Origin: Halanaerobacter jeridensis
GTDB taxonomy: Bacteria; Bacillota; Halanaerobiia; Halobacteroidales; Halobacteroidaceae
Direction: 5' to 3'
DNA length: 64,000 nucleotides
NCBI RefSeq assembly: GCF_016908315.1
Contig: NZ_JAFBDQ010000007.1
Location: 111,422 to 175,421 of the forward strand
Of the stretch, positions 44,061-52,297 are shown in pieces. Position numbers and translations under genes: made by a program. The notes below the pieces were generated by a model, which was not told the DNA's origin, searched no databases, and saw nothing but the letters and a program-made list of their open reading frames with translations. Position 1 is the first letter of the stretch. Each line of letters begins with the position of its first letter.

Positions 44061-45260
44061 TTGTTTGCTAAGATAAAAGATATTTCGCTACAATCTAAGT
44101 TAAAAATAGGCTTAACAATTGTGCAGCTAAGTAGTTTTATTATTATTTTACTGTTAAGTAGTATAGTAATCAGCCAGATAACTCCTCAAGCAAGTGAAAG
44201 TCTTTTAGTCTGGATAGGTGTTATTTTATTTATAGCTCTGACTATGGTTGAGATCATAGTAATGATAGCACTAGATAAATTAGTATTTAATCCCCTCGCA
44301 GAGATTTTAGCAGTAACTGAGCAAATAGCTGATGGTGATTTGAGTAATCAAATTGAAGTTGAGCGTGATGATCAGTTTGGTACTTTGGCTCAAAATATAA
44401 ATACTATGTTAGCTGGATTTCAAGGTATGATTACAAGTGTTACTCAAACTGGAGAAAGATCAGAAGCTGTTAGCAATGAGTTAAATAATTCTAGCCAAAG
44501 AACTGCTAGTGCTTTAGAAGAAATTTCAGCTTCAATTCAAAATTTATTAGATGTAGTAGAACTTGTAGATGATAATTCGCAATCTATGGCGCAAAATGCA
44601 GAAGAAGTGAAAAACTTAGCGCAGGATGGCTTAGAACAAATGAAAGATACGCAAACTAAGATGAATCAGATTGCTAAGACTTCTGAAGATTCAATTGAGA
44701 TAATTTATGAGTTGCAGGATGCTTCTGAAGAAATAGATAAGATTATAAATGTAATCTCTGATATAGCAGAGCAGACCAACCTATTAGCCTTAAATGCTTC
44801 TATCGAAGCAGCCAGAGCAAGTGGTGCTAAGGAGGGTTCTGGAAACCGGAGGAGCGAAGCAGGTCATGGTTTTGCAGTAGTGGCTGAAGAAATAAAAGAA
44901 TTATCAGAAGAGACCCAAAATTCAATTGATAATATAAAAAAGATCATTGATAAATTAACTGTACGGACAGAGAATGCAGTAGAAACTATTCAAAAGAATA
45001 AAATTAATATTGATGCGGGAGTAGAAGTAGCAAATCAAACTGAAAATTATTTCCAAGAAATAGTGAGGAGAATTGAAGAAGTAAATGATGAAGTGCAGCA
45101 AGTAGCAGAGCATAGTCAAGAATTAGTAGCAGGAAGCCAAGAGATTTCTGAGGCAACTGCAGAACAGAATGAGGCGATGGATAAGATTACAGATTCTAGT
45201 CAGAAACTAAATAATATGGCAGAACAATTAAATACTTTAGTTAGTCAATTTCAATCTTAA
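44061..45260 (+). CDS. Methyl-accepting chemotaxis protein with a 13-residue insertion at the signalling tip
   Basis: 399 residues from TTG 44061 after GGAGGGG. Two close membrane helices (about 13-36 and 48-72) with almost no loop, then a HAMP domain ([20 protein letters not shown]) and the signalling coiled coil. At the hairpin tip the usual [15 protein letters not shown] is interrupted: EAARA is followed by [13 protein letters not shown] and then [20 protein letters not shown]. The inserted 39 bases (44820-44858) are about 56% G+C, well above the surroundings. This region contacts CheA and CheW. Its place next to ptsHI suggests a role in taxis to PTS sugars. Confidence 0.85.
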   Translation: MFAKIKDISLQSKLKIGLTIVQLSSFIIILLLSSIVISQITPQASESLLVWIGVILFIALTMVEIIVMIALDKLVFNPLAEILAVTEQIADGDLSNQIEVERDDQFGTLAQNINTMLAGFQGMITSVTQTGERSEAVSNELNNSSQRTASALEEISASIQNLLDVVELVDDNSQSMAQNAEEVKNLAQDGLEQMKDTQTKMNQIAKTSEDSIEIIYELQDASEEIDKIINVISDIAEQTNLLALNASIEAARASGAKEGSGNRRSEAGHGFAVVAEEIKELSEETQNSIDNIKKIIDKLTVRTENAVETIQKNKINIDAGVEVANQTENYFQEIVRRIEEVNDEVQQVAEHSQELVAGSQEISEATAEQNEAMDKITDSSQKLNNMAEQLNTLVSQFQS

Positions 45261-45271
45261 TAAGTAAGTAA

Positions 45272-45375
45272 TTGGATATAAGTAGGTTCCTAAAATTTTT
45301 CTCTCCCCCTTAAAGAGAAGTAGTTAGGAATTCTACTTATGATCCAATTGCAGTATAAGTAGAATTCCTTTTTAT
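45272..45375 (+). terminator. Terminator with a competing upstream arm
   Basis: AGGAATTCTACTTAT (45326-45340) pairs perfectly with ATAAGTAGAATTCCT (45355-45369), followed by TTTTTAT: a strong terminator. An upstream segment, TTGGATATAAGTAGGTTCCTAA (45272-45293), can instead pair with 45324-45347. The two folds exclude each other, as in attenuators. It lies after the chemoreceptor gene and about 75 bases before the gut promoter. Confidence 0.65.
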
Positions 45376-45457
45376 AATTAAATAATTCATAACTTAATTA
45401 TGAGCTATTTATGGAATCATACTAATCAAAAAATAAGTAATATTTTGTCGATAAATA

Positions 45458-45486
45458 TTGACAAATTAAATTTTATGTGATATATT
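45458..45486 (+). promoter_or_regulatory. Sigma-A promoter of the gut operon
   Basis: TTGACA (45458-45463), 17 bases, TATATT (45481-45486). The transcript would have a leader of almost 290 bases before gutM. The leader (45492-45782) is AT-rich and I see no convincing gene in it. Confidence 0.7.
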
Positions 45487-45488
45487 TT

Positions 45489-45532
45489 AAATGTGTGAAC
45501 AATTGATATATAACTTACACATTTGTGCAAAG
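45489..45532. promoter_or_regulatory. Operator region at the gut promoter
   Basis: AAATGTGT (45489-45496) and ACACATTT (45517-45524) form an inverted repeat over the start site. The right arm continues as CACATTTGTGCAAAG (45518-45532), matching the motif downstream of the ptsH promoter. The SorC-family regulator at 49477 or GutM are candidate binders. Confidence 0.5.
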
Positions 45533-45782
45533 GCATTTTAATAATTCTTATAACTAATAATTTGATTTTAAGAAATAAGATAAATCACAACTTGAGATCT
45601 ATTATAATTATTTATAAGCTACTGACATTTATCAGGGACAAGTTTATAACTTTAATAACATCCATTAATAGATATTTACTTTATAATTCTACTAAATATT
45701 ATTGATTGAAAATTTTGATTTGCTTAGAAGTAAGTATCTGATGATGGGTGTTTTTTATTAAAATCAGGAGGAGGGGGAACAT

Positions 45783-46169
45783 ATGATATTAAAACTACTG
45801 TTTGCTGTTGGTGGAGTTTGGATTTTACAATTAGCTTTTGGCTATTTTCAAATAAAGAATTTCAATGAACATTATAAAAGATTAATGCAATTAGGTAGAG
45901 TAGTGGTGGGGAGAAAAAAAGGAAGAATTACTCCTGGAGCTGTAGTAATGTTCGCCATAGACGAAGATGATAAAATTATTAAGGGAGAAAAAATGAAGGG
46001 GTTTTCAGTTTTAGCTCGCATGAAAACTATAAACTCTGTTAAAGGATTAGATGTGTTTACTTTAGACCAGAGAGAAGTATTTGAAGAGTTTAGTAAAGCA
46101 ACAAAAAAAGCAATTGAAAATGCGATAGAAAATGGTCAAATGGAGTGCGAAGAACAAACTTGTTCTTGA
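45783..46169 (+). CDS. gutM: Glucitol operon activator GutM
   Basis: 128 residues from ATG 45783 after CAGGAGGAGGGGG. It has an N-terminal membrane helix (about 4-22), then FNEHYKRLMQLGRVVVGRKK and GAVVMFAIDEDDKIIKGEKM, as in GutM proteins. GutM stimulates glucitol operon expression in enteric bacteria; it probably acts with the regulator encoded downstream. First gene of the gut operon. Confidence 0.87.
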   Translation: MILKLLFAVGGVWILQLAFGYFQIKNFNEHYKRLMQLGRVVVGRKKGRITPGAVVMFAIDEDDKIIKGEKMKGFSVLARMKTINSVKGLDVFTLDQREVFEEFSKATKKAIENAIENGQMECEEQTCS

Positions 46170-46310
46170 TAAACTAAAGTTAAAAAATTAATTTAAATAA
46201 ATTGAAGAATCTTCAAATTGAGGAGGTGAGTAAAAAAGGATTTAAAAGTAACTTCAAGTTAAGAAAAGTTTTATGTCAAGGATCGAAATCAAAAAGGGGG
46301 GTTATTTCGA

Positions 46311-46883
46311 ATGGATATTTTAGTTAATTTAGCAAATGGCTTTATGGGAATGTTTGAAAAAGGTGGTTCCATTTTTGTTAATTGGGTTTCAGGCTTTGTT
46401 CCTACTATTATTGCCCTGTTAGTAGCAATGAATGCTATAATTAAATTTGTAGGGCAAGATAGAGTAGAAAGATTTATGAAGAAGTGTACCTCTAATGTGT
46501 TTTCAAGATATATTTTATTACCAGTATTAGGGACTTTCTTCTTTATGAATCCGATGACTTTATCATTAGGTAAATTTTTACCAGAAAAACGTAAACCTGC
46601 TTATTATGCAGCAGCTTCATTTTCGTGTCATACGATGAATGGATTGTTCCCACATGTTAATCCAGGTGAATTATTTGTGTTTCTTGGTATAGCTAAAGGA
46701 ATTCAAGATTTAGGATTAGCTAAGGCTCCTTTTGCTTTAAGATATTTCTTAATTGGTATCTTAATCAACTTCTTAAGAGGAGTAATTACTGAGATGACAA
46801 CAGCTTATGTTGAAAAGCAGCAGGGTATCAAATTGGCTGAAACATTTAGCGGAGAAAATAAACGAGTAAGTTCTAATGCATAA
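46311..46883 (+). CDS. srlA: PTS glucitol/sorbitol transporter subunit IIC (SrlA)
   Basis: 190 residues from ATG 46311 after AAAAAGGGGGG. A membrane protein with MDILVNLANGFMGMFEKGG, GTFFFMNPMTLSLGKFLPEK and SFSCHTMNGLFPHVNPGELF, characteristic of the glucitol IIC2 domain. It forms the sugar channel together with the membrane part of SrlE. Confidence 0.92.
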   Translation: MDILVNLANGFMGMFEKGGSIFVNWVSGFVPTIIALLVAMNAIIKFVGQDRVERFMKKCTSNVFSRYILLPVLGTFFFMNPMTLSLGKFLPEKRKPAYYAAASFSCHTMNGLFPHVNPGELFVFLGIAKGIQDLGLAKAPFALRYFLIGILINFLRGVITEMTTAYVEKQQGIKLAETFSGENKRVSSNA

Positions 46884-46912
46884 TTGCTATAAAAACAAAG
46901 GGGGGATAATAG

Positions 46913-47920
46913 ATGTCAGATTATAATGCAGTTAAGATAAGTGCTGGTTCTGGAGGCTTTGGAGGACCATTAGTAGTTAAACCCACAGAACAAAGAAATA
47001 AAGTTGTTAATATTACTGGAGGGCCAATGAGTTCAGTTGCAGAAAAAATTGCTGATTTAACTGGTGCAGAGTTAGTAAATGGTTTTGAAACTAAAGTGCC
47101 TGATGAAGAAACAGCTTGTGTAGTAATTGATTGTGGTGGTACACTTAGATGTGGAATATATCCACAAAAGGATATTCCTACAATAAACCTCAAAGATACA
47201 GGTCCTAGTGGACCATTATCAGAGCATATTACAGAAGACATTTATGTTTCAGGTGTTAAAGAGAAAAATATAGAGGTTCAAGAAGGAGAAGTATCAGAAG
47301 AAACAAGAGCTGGTAGTACTGACAGTAATACTGAACAGCAGCAATCTAAATATGAAAGTGGCAAAAAAGTAAGTGAACAAAGAAGTAATGGAGGAATTTT
47401 AACTAAAGTTGGACAAGGAATGGGAGATATAGTTGGTGTTCTTTATCAGTGTGGTCGTGATACAATTGACACTGTGATCAATACTATCTTACCATTTATG
47501 GCTTTTGTTACTATGTTAATTGGAATTATTTTAAAGAGTGGATTAGGTGAATGGGTTGGTCATACATTTGCTCCAATTGCAAGTTCAGTGCCAGGTTTAT
47601 TACTTATATCCGCGATTTGTTCTTTCCCAGTTTTATCACCATTCTTAGGTCCGGGAGCTGTTATTGCCCAAGTTGTAGGGAGTATTATTGGGGTTGAAAT
47701 TGCAAAGGGTAATATTCCGCCACAATTGGCATTACCAGCAGTATTTGCAATAAACTCTCAAGCAGCATGTGACTTTATTCCAGTCGGATTAGGTCTTGCT
47801 GAGGCAGACCCAAAAACTGTAGAGGTCGGAGTTCCAGCAGTTCTTTATTCTCGATTTATAATGGATCCTACAAGTGTATTTTTAGCTTGGCTAGCTAGTT
47901 TTGGACTTTATGCAGGGTAA
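46913..47920 (+). CDS. srlE: PTS glucitol/sorbitol transporter subunit IIBC (SrlE)
   Basis: 335 residues from ATG 46913 after AAGGGGGG. The IIB part (about 1-120) has [16 protein letters not shown] and [20 protein letters not shown] with the candidate phospho-Cys. A variable Glu/Ser/Gln-rich linker (about 121-160) leads to the membrane part with [17 protein letters not shown] and [20 protein letters not shown]. It transfers phosphate from SrlB to the incoming hexitol. Confidence 0.92.
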   Translation: MSDYNAVKISAGSGGFGGPLVVKPTEQRNKVVNITGGPMSSVAEKIADLTGAELVNGFETKVPDEETACVVIDCGGTLRCGIYPQKDIPTINLKDTGPSGPLSEHITEDIYVSGVKEKNIEVQEGEVSEETRAGSTDSNTEQQQSKYESGKKVSEQRSNGGILTKVGQGMGDIVGVLYQCGRDTIDTVINTILPFMAFVTMLIGIILKSGLGEWVGHTFAPIASSVPGLLLISAICSFPVLSPFLGPGAVIAQVVGSIIGVEIAKGNIPPQLALPAVFAINSQAACDFIPVGLGLAEADPKTVEVGVPAVLYSRFIMDPTSVFLAWLASFGLYAG

Positions 47921-47929
47921 AAAGAAACA

Positions 47930-47961
47930 GACCTTGGTTAATCCCACAATTAACCAAGGTC
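47930..47961. promoter_or_regulatory. 13-bp hairpin without T-tract between srlE and srlB
   Basis: GACCTTGGTTAAT pairs perfectly with ATTAACCAAGGTC around CCCACA. It starts 10 bases after the srlE stop. With no run of T it is more likely an mRNA-stability element or processing site than a terminator. Confidence 0.5.
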
Positions 47962-48073
47962 CTCCTCATAGAGCTAATCATTTATTAAATTTAATGCTAC
48001 AACTTAATTATAGCACATCACTATATTATAGTCAATTTGATATGTTATTGTTATCACAAACTAGAGGGGGATT

Positions 48074-48448
48074 ATGAAAATGGAAAAAATTTATGAAACA
48101 AACATTACAGATTTAGGTGATAGATACCAAGAGTTTCTAACTAGTCAGGGAATGGTAGTTTTATTTAAAGATAATGCTCCAGATGAATTAAAAGAATATT
48201 GCATTTTACATCAAAAAAATAATTTATCTGAAGAGATAGAAACTGGAGATATTTTAAGAATGGGAGGAAAAGAGTATAAAATTACTGCTGTAGGTGATGT
48301 AGTTAATGGAAATTTGGATAAATTAGGACATATTACTCTAAAATTTGATGGCAATGATACAGCAGAAATGAAGGGCAGTCTTCATTTAGAAGAAGAAGAA
48401 GTACCTAGTGTTAATATCGGAGAAAAAATTGTAGTGTTTAAAGAGTAA
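48074..48448 (+). CDS. srlB: PTS glucitol/sorbitol subunit IIA (SrlB)
   Basis: 124 residues from ATG 48074 after GAGGGGGATT. Family blocks are MVVLFKDNAPDELKEYCILH, with the probable phospho-His at its end, EYKITAVGDVVNGNLDKLGH and ITLKFDGNDTAEMKGSLH. It takes phosphate from HPr and gives it to SrlE. Confidence 0.9.
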   Translation: MKMEKIYETNITDLGDRYQEFLTSQGMVVLFKDNAPDELKEYCILHQKNNLSEEIETGDILRMGGKEYKITAVGDVVNGNLDKLGHITLKFDGNDTAEMKGSLHLEEEEVPSVNIGEKIVVFKE

Positions 48449-48510
48449 TTAAATAGTAAATTAATTTACCTTAAAAGAATTACAATAATTTTAATAAGAG
48501 GGTGATAATA

Positions 48511-49335
48511 ATGACTGATAATTGGCTTAATTTAGAAGATGAGGTTGTAATTGTAACTGGAGGAGCTTCAGGAATTGGTAAAGAGATAGCTAATAATTTT
48601 GCTAAATTAGGAAGTTATATAGTTATTGCTGATATAGATGAAGCAGGGAAAAAAGTAGTTGAACAGTTACCAGGTGATACTGATAAACATGCATATTTTA
48701 AAACTAATGTTACTAATAAAGCTCATATTGAAAGTATGGTGGATAAAACAATTGAAAAATATGGACAAATAGATGTTTTAATTAATAATGCAGGTATTAA
48801 TGTGCCGCGATTATTAGTCGACCCTGATAATCCTAAAGGAAAATATGAATTAGATGAAGAAGAATTTAATAAAATGGTTGCGATTAATCAAAAAGGAGCT
48901 GTTTTTGCTGCCCAAGCTGTTGCTAGAGAAATGGTTAAAAATCAAAAGGGAGTTATCGTTAATGTTGATTCTGAATGTGGCTTGGAAGGGTCAGAAGGAC
49001 AAAGTTGTTATGCATCTACTAAAGCAGCTCTCTATTCTTTTACTAGATCTTGGGCTAAAGAGCTTGGTGAGCATGGTGTTAGAGTAGTAGGATTAGCTCC
49101 TGGAATTATGGAAGATACAGGTTTAAGGACATTAGACTATGAAAAGTCTTTGTCCTATACAAGAGATATGACAGTGGATGAACTAAGAGAAGGCTATAAG
49201 AATGTTTCAGTGCCCCTAGGTCGGGAAGGAAAGTTAGAAGAAGTAGCAGATCTAGCTTGTTTTTTAGCTTCCGAAAGAGCAAGTTATATTCATGGAACTA
49301 CTTATAATATTTCTGGAGGTAAATCACGAGGTTAA
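48511..49335 (+). CDS. Short-chain dehydrogenase, probable sorbitol-6-phosphate 2-dehydrogenase
   Basis: 274 residues from ATG 48511 after GAGGGTGA. SDR landmarks are VTGGASGIGKEIA (cofactor), NNAGINVP, Ser of VNVDSECGLEGSEG, Tyr and Lys of SCYASTKAAL, and PGIMEDTG. EGSEGQSCYA-TKAAL is shared with sorbitol-6-phosphate dehydrogenases of the SorF type. It converts sorbitol-6-phosphate to fructose-6-phosphate, which Pgi and the FSA-type aldolase encoded downstream can use. Confidence 0.85.
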   Translation: MTDNWLNLEDEVVIVTGGASGIGKEIANNFAKLGSYIVIADIDEAGKKVVEQLPGDTDKHAYFKTNVTNKAHIESMVDKTIEKYGQIDVLINNAGINVPRLLVDPDNPKGKYELDEEEFNKMVAINQKGAVFAAQAVAREMVKNQKGVIVNVDSECGLEGSEGQSCYASTKAALYSFTRSWAKELGEHGVRVVGLAPGIMEDTGLRTLDYEKSLSYTRDMTVDELREGYKNVSVPLGREGKLEEVADLACFLASERASYIHGTTYNISGGKSRG

Positions 49336-49352
49336 TTTGATTATGATTAAGA

Positions 49353-49388
49353 ATTCAAGTAGGCACTAGATCTAGTGCCTACTTGAAT
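49353..49388. terminator. 36-base perfect palindrome after the gut operon
   Basis: ATTCAAGTAGGCACTAGA is followed directly by its reverse complement. The bases after it (AATTTATTTATT) are only moderately T-rich. Probably the gut terminator; it could also form a cruciform. Confidence 0.65.
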
Positions 49389-49476
49389 AATTTATTTATT
49401 CTTAGTGTAATTTAGCAAGGGAAGGAGGGATAAATTAGCAAAGCTAAATCTTATTATCAATAGAGGAGGGATAATT

Positions 49477-50442
49477 GTGAGTGAATTAGATGAATCAAGA
49501 ATTTTAGTCAAAATAGCACAAATGTATTATGAAGATGAAATGAATCAGAGTGAAATTTCTAGAAAATTAGGAGTTCATAGAACTACTGTAAGTCGTCTTC
49601 TGAAAAAAGCTAGAGAAGATGGGATTGTTCAAATTAAGATTAATAGTGATCATAATCAATTTATTAAATTAGAAAGAAAATTAGAAGTTAATTTTGGTCT
49701 TAAGGAAGCGCGAGTAGTTAGATCAAGTTCTGGAGAAAAAGAAGAAATAATTAAGCAAAGATTAGGAAAAGCAGGTTCTGGTGTACTTAATCGGATTATT
49801 AAAAATGATATTACAGTTGGTTTTGCGTGGGGGACTACTTTAGCAGCATTAGCAAATCAATTACTAGATTATGATTGTAAGAGTGCTTCAGCTATTATAA
49901 CCCCTTTAGTAGGCGCGCCAGGGGATATGAAAAATGAATATCATGTTAATACAATAGTTTCTAAAGTTGCTACAGCTTTTAATGCTAAAAGTCGACAACT
50001 TTGTGTGCCAGCTATCACTTCGAAAAAAGAAACTAAAGAAGCTATTGTTAAAGATGATAATATCAAGGAAATATTAGGATTATGGGATGAGCTTGATATA
50101 GCAGTAGTGGGAATTGGAGCCCCTATAAAATCTTCTAATATGGTTTGGACAGGTTATTTTGATAATCAAGAAATAGAGTGTTTGGCTAAAAAAGATGCAG
50201 TTGGCGATATTGCATCACGATTTTATGATATTAATGGAGAAGTGATTGAGTCATATTTCAGTGAAAGAACAATTGCAATTAAATTAGAAAAATTAAGAAA
50301 TTTAGATTATTCTATTGGGATTGCAAGTTCTACAGAAAAAGTCCCTTCAATTTTAGGTGCTTTACGTGGTGGGTTTATTAATGTATTAATTACAGATGAA
50401 ATAACTGCTCGCCAAATCATAGAGAAAGATAACGAAAATTAA
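49477..50442 (+). CDS. SorC/DeoR-type sugar-binding transcriptional regulator
   Basis: 321 residues from GTG 49477 after GAGGAGG. The helix-turn-helix is MNQSEISRKLGVHRTTVSRL (about 17-37), then a sugar-phosphate-binding domain with GSGVLNRIIKNDITVGFAWG, GAPGDMKNEYHVN and VVGIGAPIKSS. SorC regulators control sorbitol or sorbose genes. It follows the gut operon and precedes GutQ and FSA, so it likely controls this region, with a sugar phosphate as effector. Confidence 0.87.
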   Translation: MSELDESRILVKIAQMYYEDEMNQSEISRKLGVHRTTVSRLLKKAREDGIVQIKINSDHNQFIKLERKLEVNFGLKEARVVRSSSGEKEEIIKQRLGKAGSGVLNRIIKNDITVGFAWGTTLAALANQLLDYDCKSASAIITPLVGAPGDMKNEYHVNTIVSKVATAFNAKSRQLCVPAITSKKETKEAIVKDDNIKEILGLWDELDIAVVGIGAPIKSSNMVWTGYFDNQEIECLAKKDAVGDIASRFYDINGEVIESYFSERTIAIKLEKLRNLDYSIGIASSTEKVPSILGALRGGFINVLITDEITARQIIEKDNEN

Positions 50443-50482
50443 TAAAATTTTGATTAAGAATATTGATAAGGGGTTTTTTAAA

Positions 50483-51475
50483 ATGGGGAAACAGCAAAAA
50501 TTAAAATCTAATAAAATAAAAAGTAATGCAAAAGAGGTTTTAGAAATTGAATCTCAAGCCATTAAAAATCTAACTCGTTCAGTTAATGATCAGTTTGTAG
50601 CTGTAGTTAAAGAAATATTGAATTGTTCTGGTAGAACTATTATGACGGGGATGGGAAAATCAGGAGTAATTGCTAAAAAATTAGCTGCTACTTTAGCTAG
50701 TACTGGTACTCCGGGCTTTTTTCTTCATCCTGCTGAAGCCATTCATGGAGATTTAGGGATGGTAACTGATAGTGATATTGTTATTGCCTTATCAAATAGT
50801 GGGGAAAGTGAAGAAATAATTGAGATTCTGCCTTATATTAAGCGGATTGGTGCTAAGATTGTAGCTATGACTGGTAATCAAGAATCTACTTTAGCAGAGA
50901 ATGCTAACTATGTTTTGAATATTTCTGTAACTCAAGAAGCTTGTCCGCTGGATTTAGCCCCTACTGCTAGTACAACAGCGGCTTTAGCTTTTGGTGATGC
51001 TTTAGCAGTGGCTTTATTAGAAGCTCGAAATTTTCAGCCAGAAGATTTTGCTTTATATCATCCAGGCGGTAGTTTAGGGAAAAAATTATTATTGACTGTT
51101 GAAGAAATTTTAGATGTGAGAAATCAAAATCCGGTAGTCAATAAAGATAATTCCTTAAAACAAGCCTTATTTAAGATGACTAAAACTAAAATGGGAGCAG
51201 TAAATATTGTTAATGATGATGATGTTTTAGTAGGGATTATTACTGATGGGGATATTAGACGAAAATTAGAAAATTGTAATATTGACTTAAAAAATATGAC
51301 AGCAAAAGCAATTATGACTAAAAATCCAATCACCATTACAATTGATAAATTAGCAGCTGAAGCAGTAAAAATTATGGAAGATAAAGAAATCAATGATCTT
51401 CCAGTTGTAGATGGAGATAAGATTCCTTTGGGAATGATTAATTTTCAAGATTTATTACAGGCGGGAGTTATATAA
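50483..51475 (+). CDS. gutQ: Arabinose-5-phosphate isomerase, KpsF/GutQ type
   Basis: 330 residues from ATG 50483 after AAGGGG; a GTG/ATT-side start upstream at 50450 adds only leader-like residues. SIS domain (about 45-185): GRTIMTGMGKSGVIAKKLAA, FFLHPAEAIHGDLGMV and ALSNSGESEEI. Two CBS domains (about 210-328) end with EAVKIMEDKEINDLPVVDGD. It interconverts ribulose-5-phosphate and arabinose-5-phosphate. As in enteric gut operons it sits beside the glucitol regulator; no KDO genes are in view. Confidence 0.88.
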   Translation: MGKQQKLKSNKIKSNAKEVLEIESQAIKNLTRSVNDQFVAVVKEILNCSGRTIMTGMGKSGVIAKKLAATLASTGTPGFFLHPAEAIHGDLGMVTDSDIVIALSNSGESEEIIEILPYIKRIGAKIVAMTGNQESTLAENANYVLNISVTQEACPLDLAPTASTTAALAFGDALAVALLEARNFQPEDFALYHPGGSLGKKLLLTVEEILDVRNQNPVVNKDNSLKQALFKMTKTKMGAVNIVNDDDVLVGIITDGDIRRKLENCNIDLKNMTAKAIMTKNPITITIDKLAAEAVKIMEDKEINDLPVVDGDKIPLGMINFQDLLQAGVI

Positions 51476-51496
51476 AAAATGTTAGGAGGAAAAGAC

Positions 51497-52168
51497 ATGT
51501 TATATTTATTAGATACTGCTGAATTATCAGAGATCAAAAGATGTTTAGATTTATATCCTATAGCAGGAGTAACTACTAATCCTTCAATTATTGCTCAAGA
51601 AAATAGACCATATTTAGAATTACTAAAAGAAATTAAAGACGTTTTAGGCTCAGAGAAAATGTTATATGTTCAAGTTTTAGCTCAAAAATCTAATAAAATG
51701 ATTGTAGAAGCTAAACATTTAAAAGAGGAATTAGGTGCAAATACATACATAAAAATACCGGTGATCTCAGAAGGAATTAAAGCAATAAAAACACTTAATA
51801 AAATAGGAATAAAAACTACTGCTACAGCTGTATTTACTCCTCAACAAGCGGTTATGGCTGCTAGAGCAGGTGCAGACTTTGTAGCTCCTTATGTTAATCG
51901 GATAGATAATATTTCAGCTAAAGGAGTACGAGTGGTTTCAGAAATTGTAAAAAACTTTAGAATTCACAATTTAGATAGCCAAGTGATTTCTGCCAGTTTT
52001 AGAAATGTAGAACAAATTAATAATTGTTGTTTAGCAGGGAGTGATGCTATTACAGCTAATCCTGAACTTATAGAAAAATTATTAACTCATCCGATGACTG
52101 ATGAAGGAGTAAGAAATTTTGTATCTGATTGGGAAGCAGTATATAATAGGAAAGAACTAATAAAGTAA
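51497..52168 (+). CDS. fsa: Fructose-6-phosphate aldolase/transaldolase-like protein
   Basis: 223 residues from ATG 51497 after AGGAGG; the frame upstream to 51479 is the ribosome binding site region. LYLLDTAELSEIKRCLDLYP, AGVTTNPSIIAQE, the Schiff-base Lys in NTYIKIPVI, AGADFVAPYVNRIDN and ISASFRNVEQ match FSA/TalC closely, and the length is that of FsaA. It splits fructose-6-phosphate to dihydroxyacetone and glyceraldehyde-3-phosphate, or acts as a transaldolase. Following gutQ, it could also handle arabinose-5-phosphate. Confidence 0.87.
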   Translation: MLYLLDTAELSEIKRCLDLYPIAGVTTNPSIIAQENRPYLELLKEIKDVLGSEKMLYVQVLAQKSNKMIVEAKHLKEELGANTYIKIPVISEGIKAIKTLNKIGIKTTATAVFTPQQAVMAARAGADFVAPYVNRIDNISAKGVRVVSEIVKNFRIHNLDSQVISASFRNVEQINNCCLAGSDAITANPELIEKLLTHPMTDEGVRNFVSDWEAVYNRKELIK

Positions 52169-52214
52169 TTGTTTAATGTTTTTTGAAAAATAGTGTGATA
52201 ATTAAGCTAGAGTG

Positions 52215-52223
52215 TGATATAAT
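52215..52223 (+). promoter_or_regulatory. Extended -10 promoter candidate for pgi
   Basis: TGATATAAT is TG-N-TATAAT, about 75 bases before the pgi start. No good -35 box is seen at 17 bases, as often with extended -10 promoters. Confidence 0.4.
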
Positions 52224-52297
52224 TATTTATTGAAGTCTAAAGTGTAAAATTATTCTAATACATAAAATTGTTATTAACAAACAAGGGGGAATTTTAA

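Noticed and set aside
45523..45705. 60-codon frame in the gut leader
   Set aside because: It is AT-rich with Ile/Asn/Leu/Tyr-dominated composition, has no ribosome binding site and overlaps the operator motif.
46226..46327. 33-codon frame starting at GTG upstream of srlA
   Set aside because: The GTG is fused to the AGGAGG site with no spacing, and the frame runs into srlA; likely chance.
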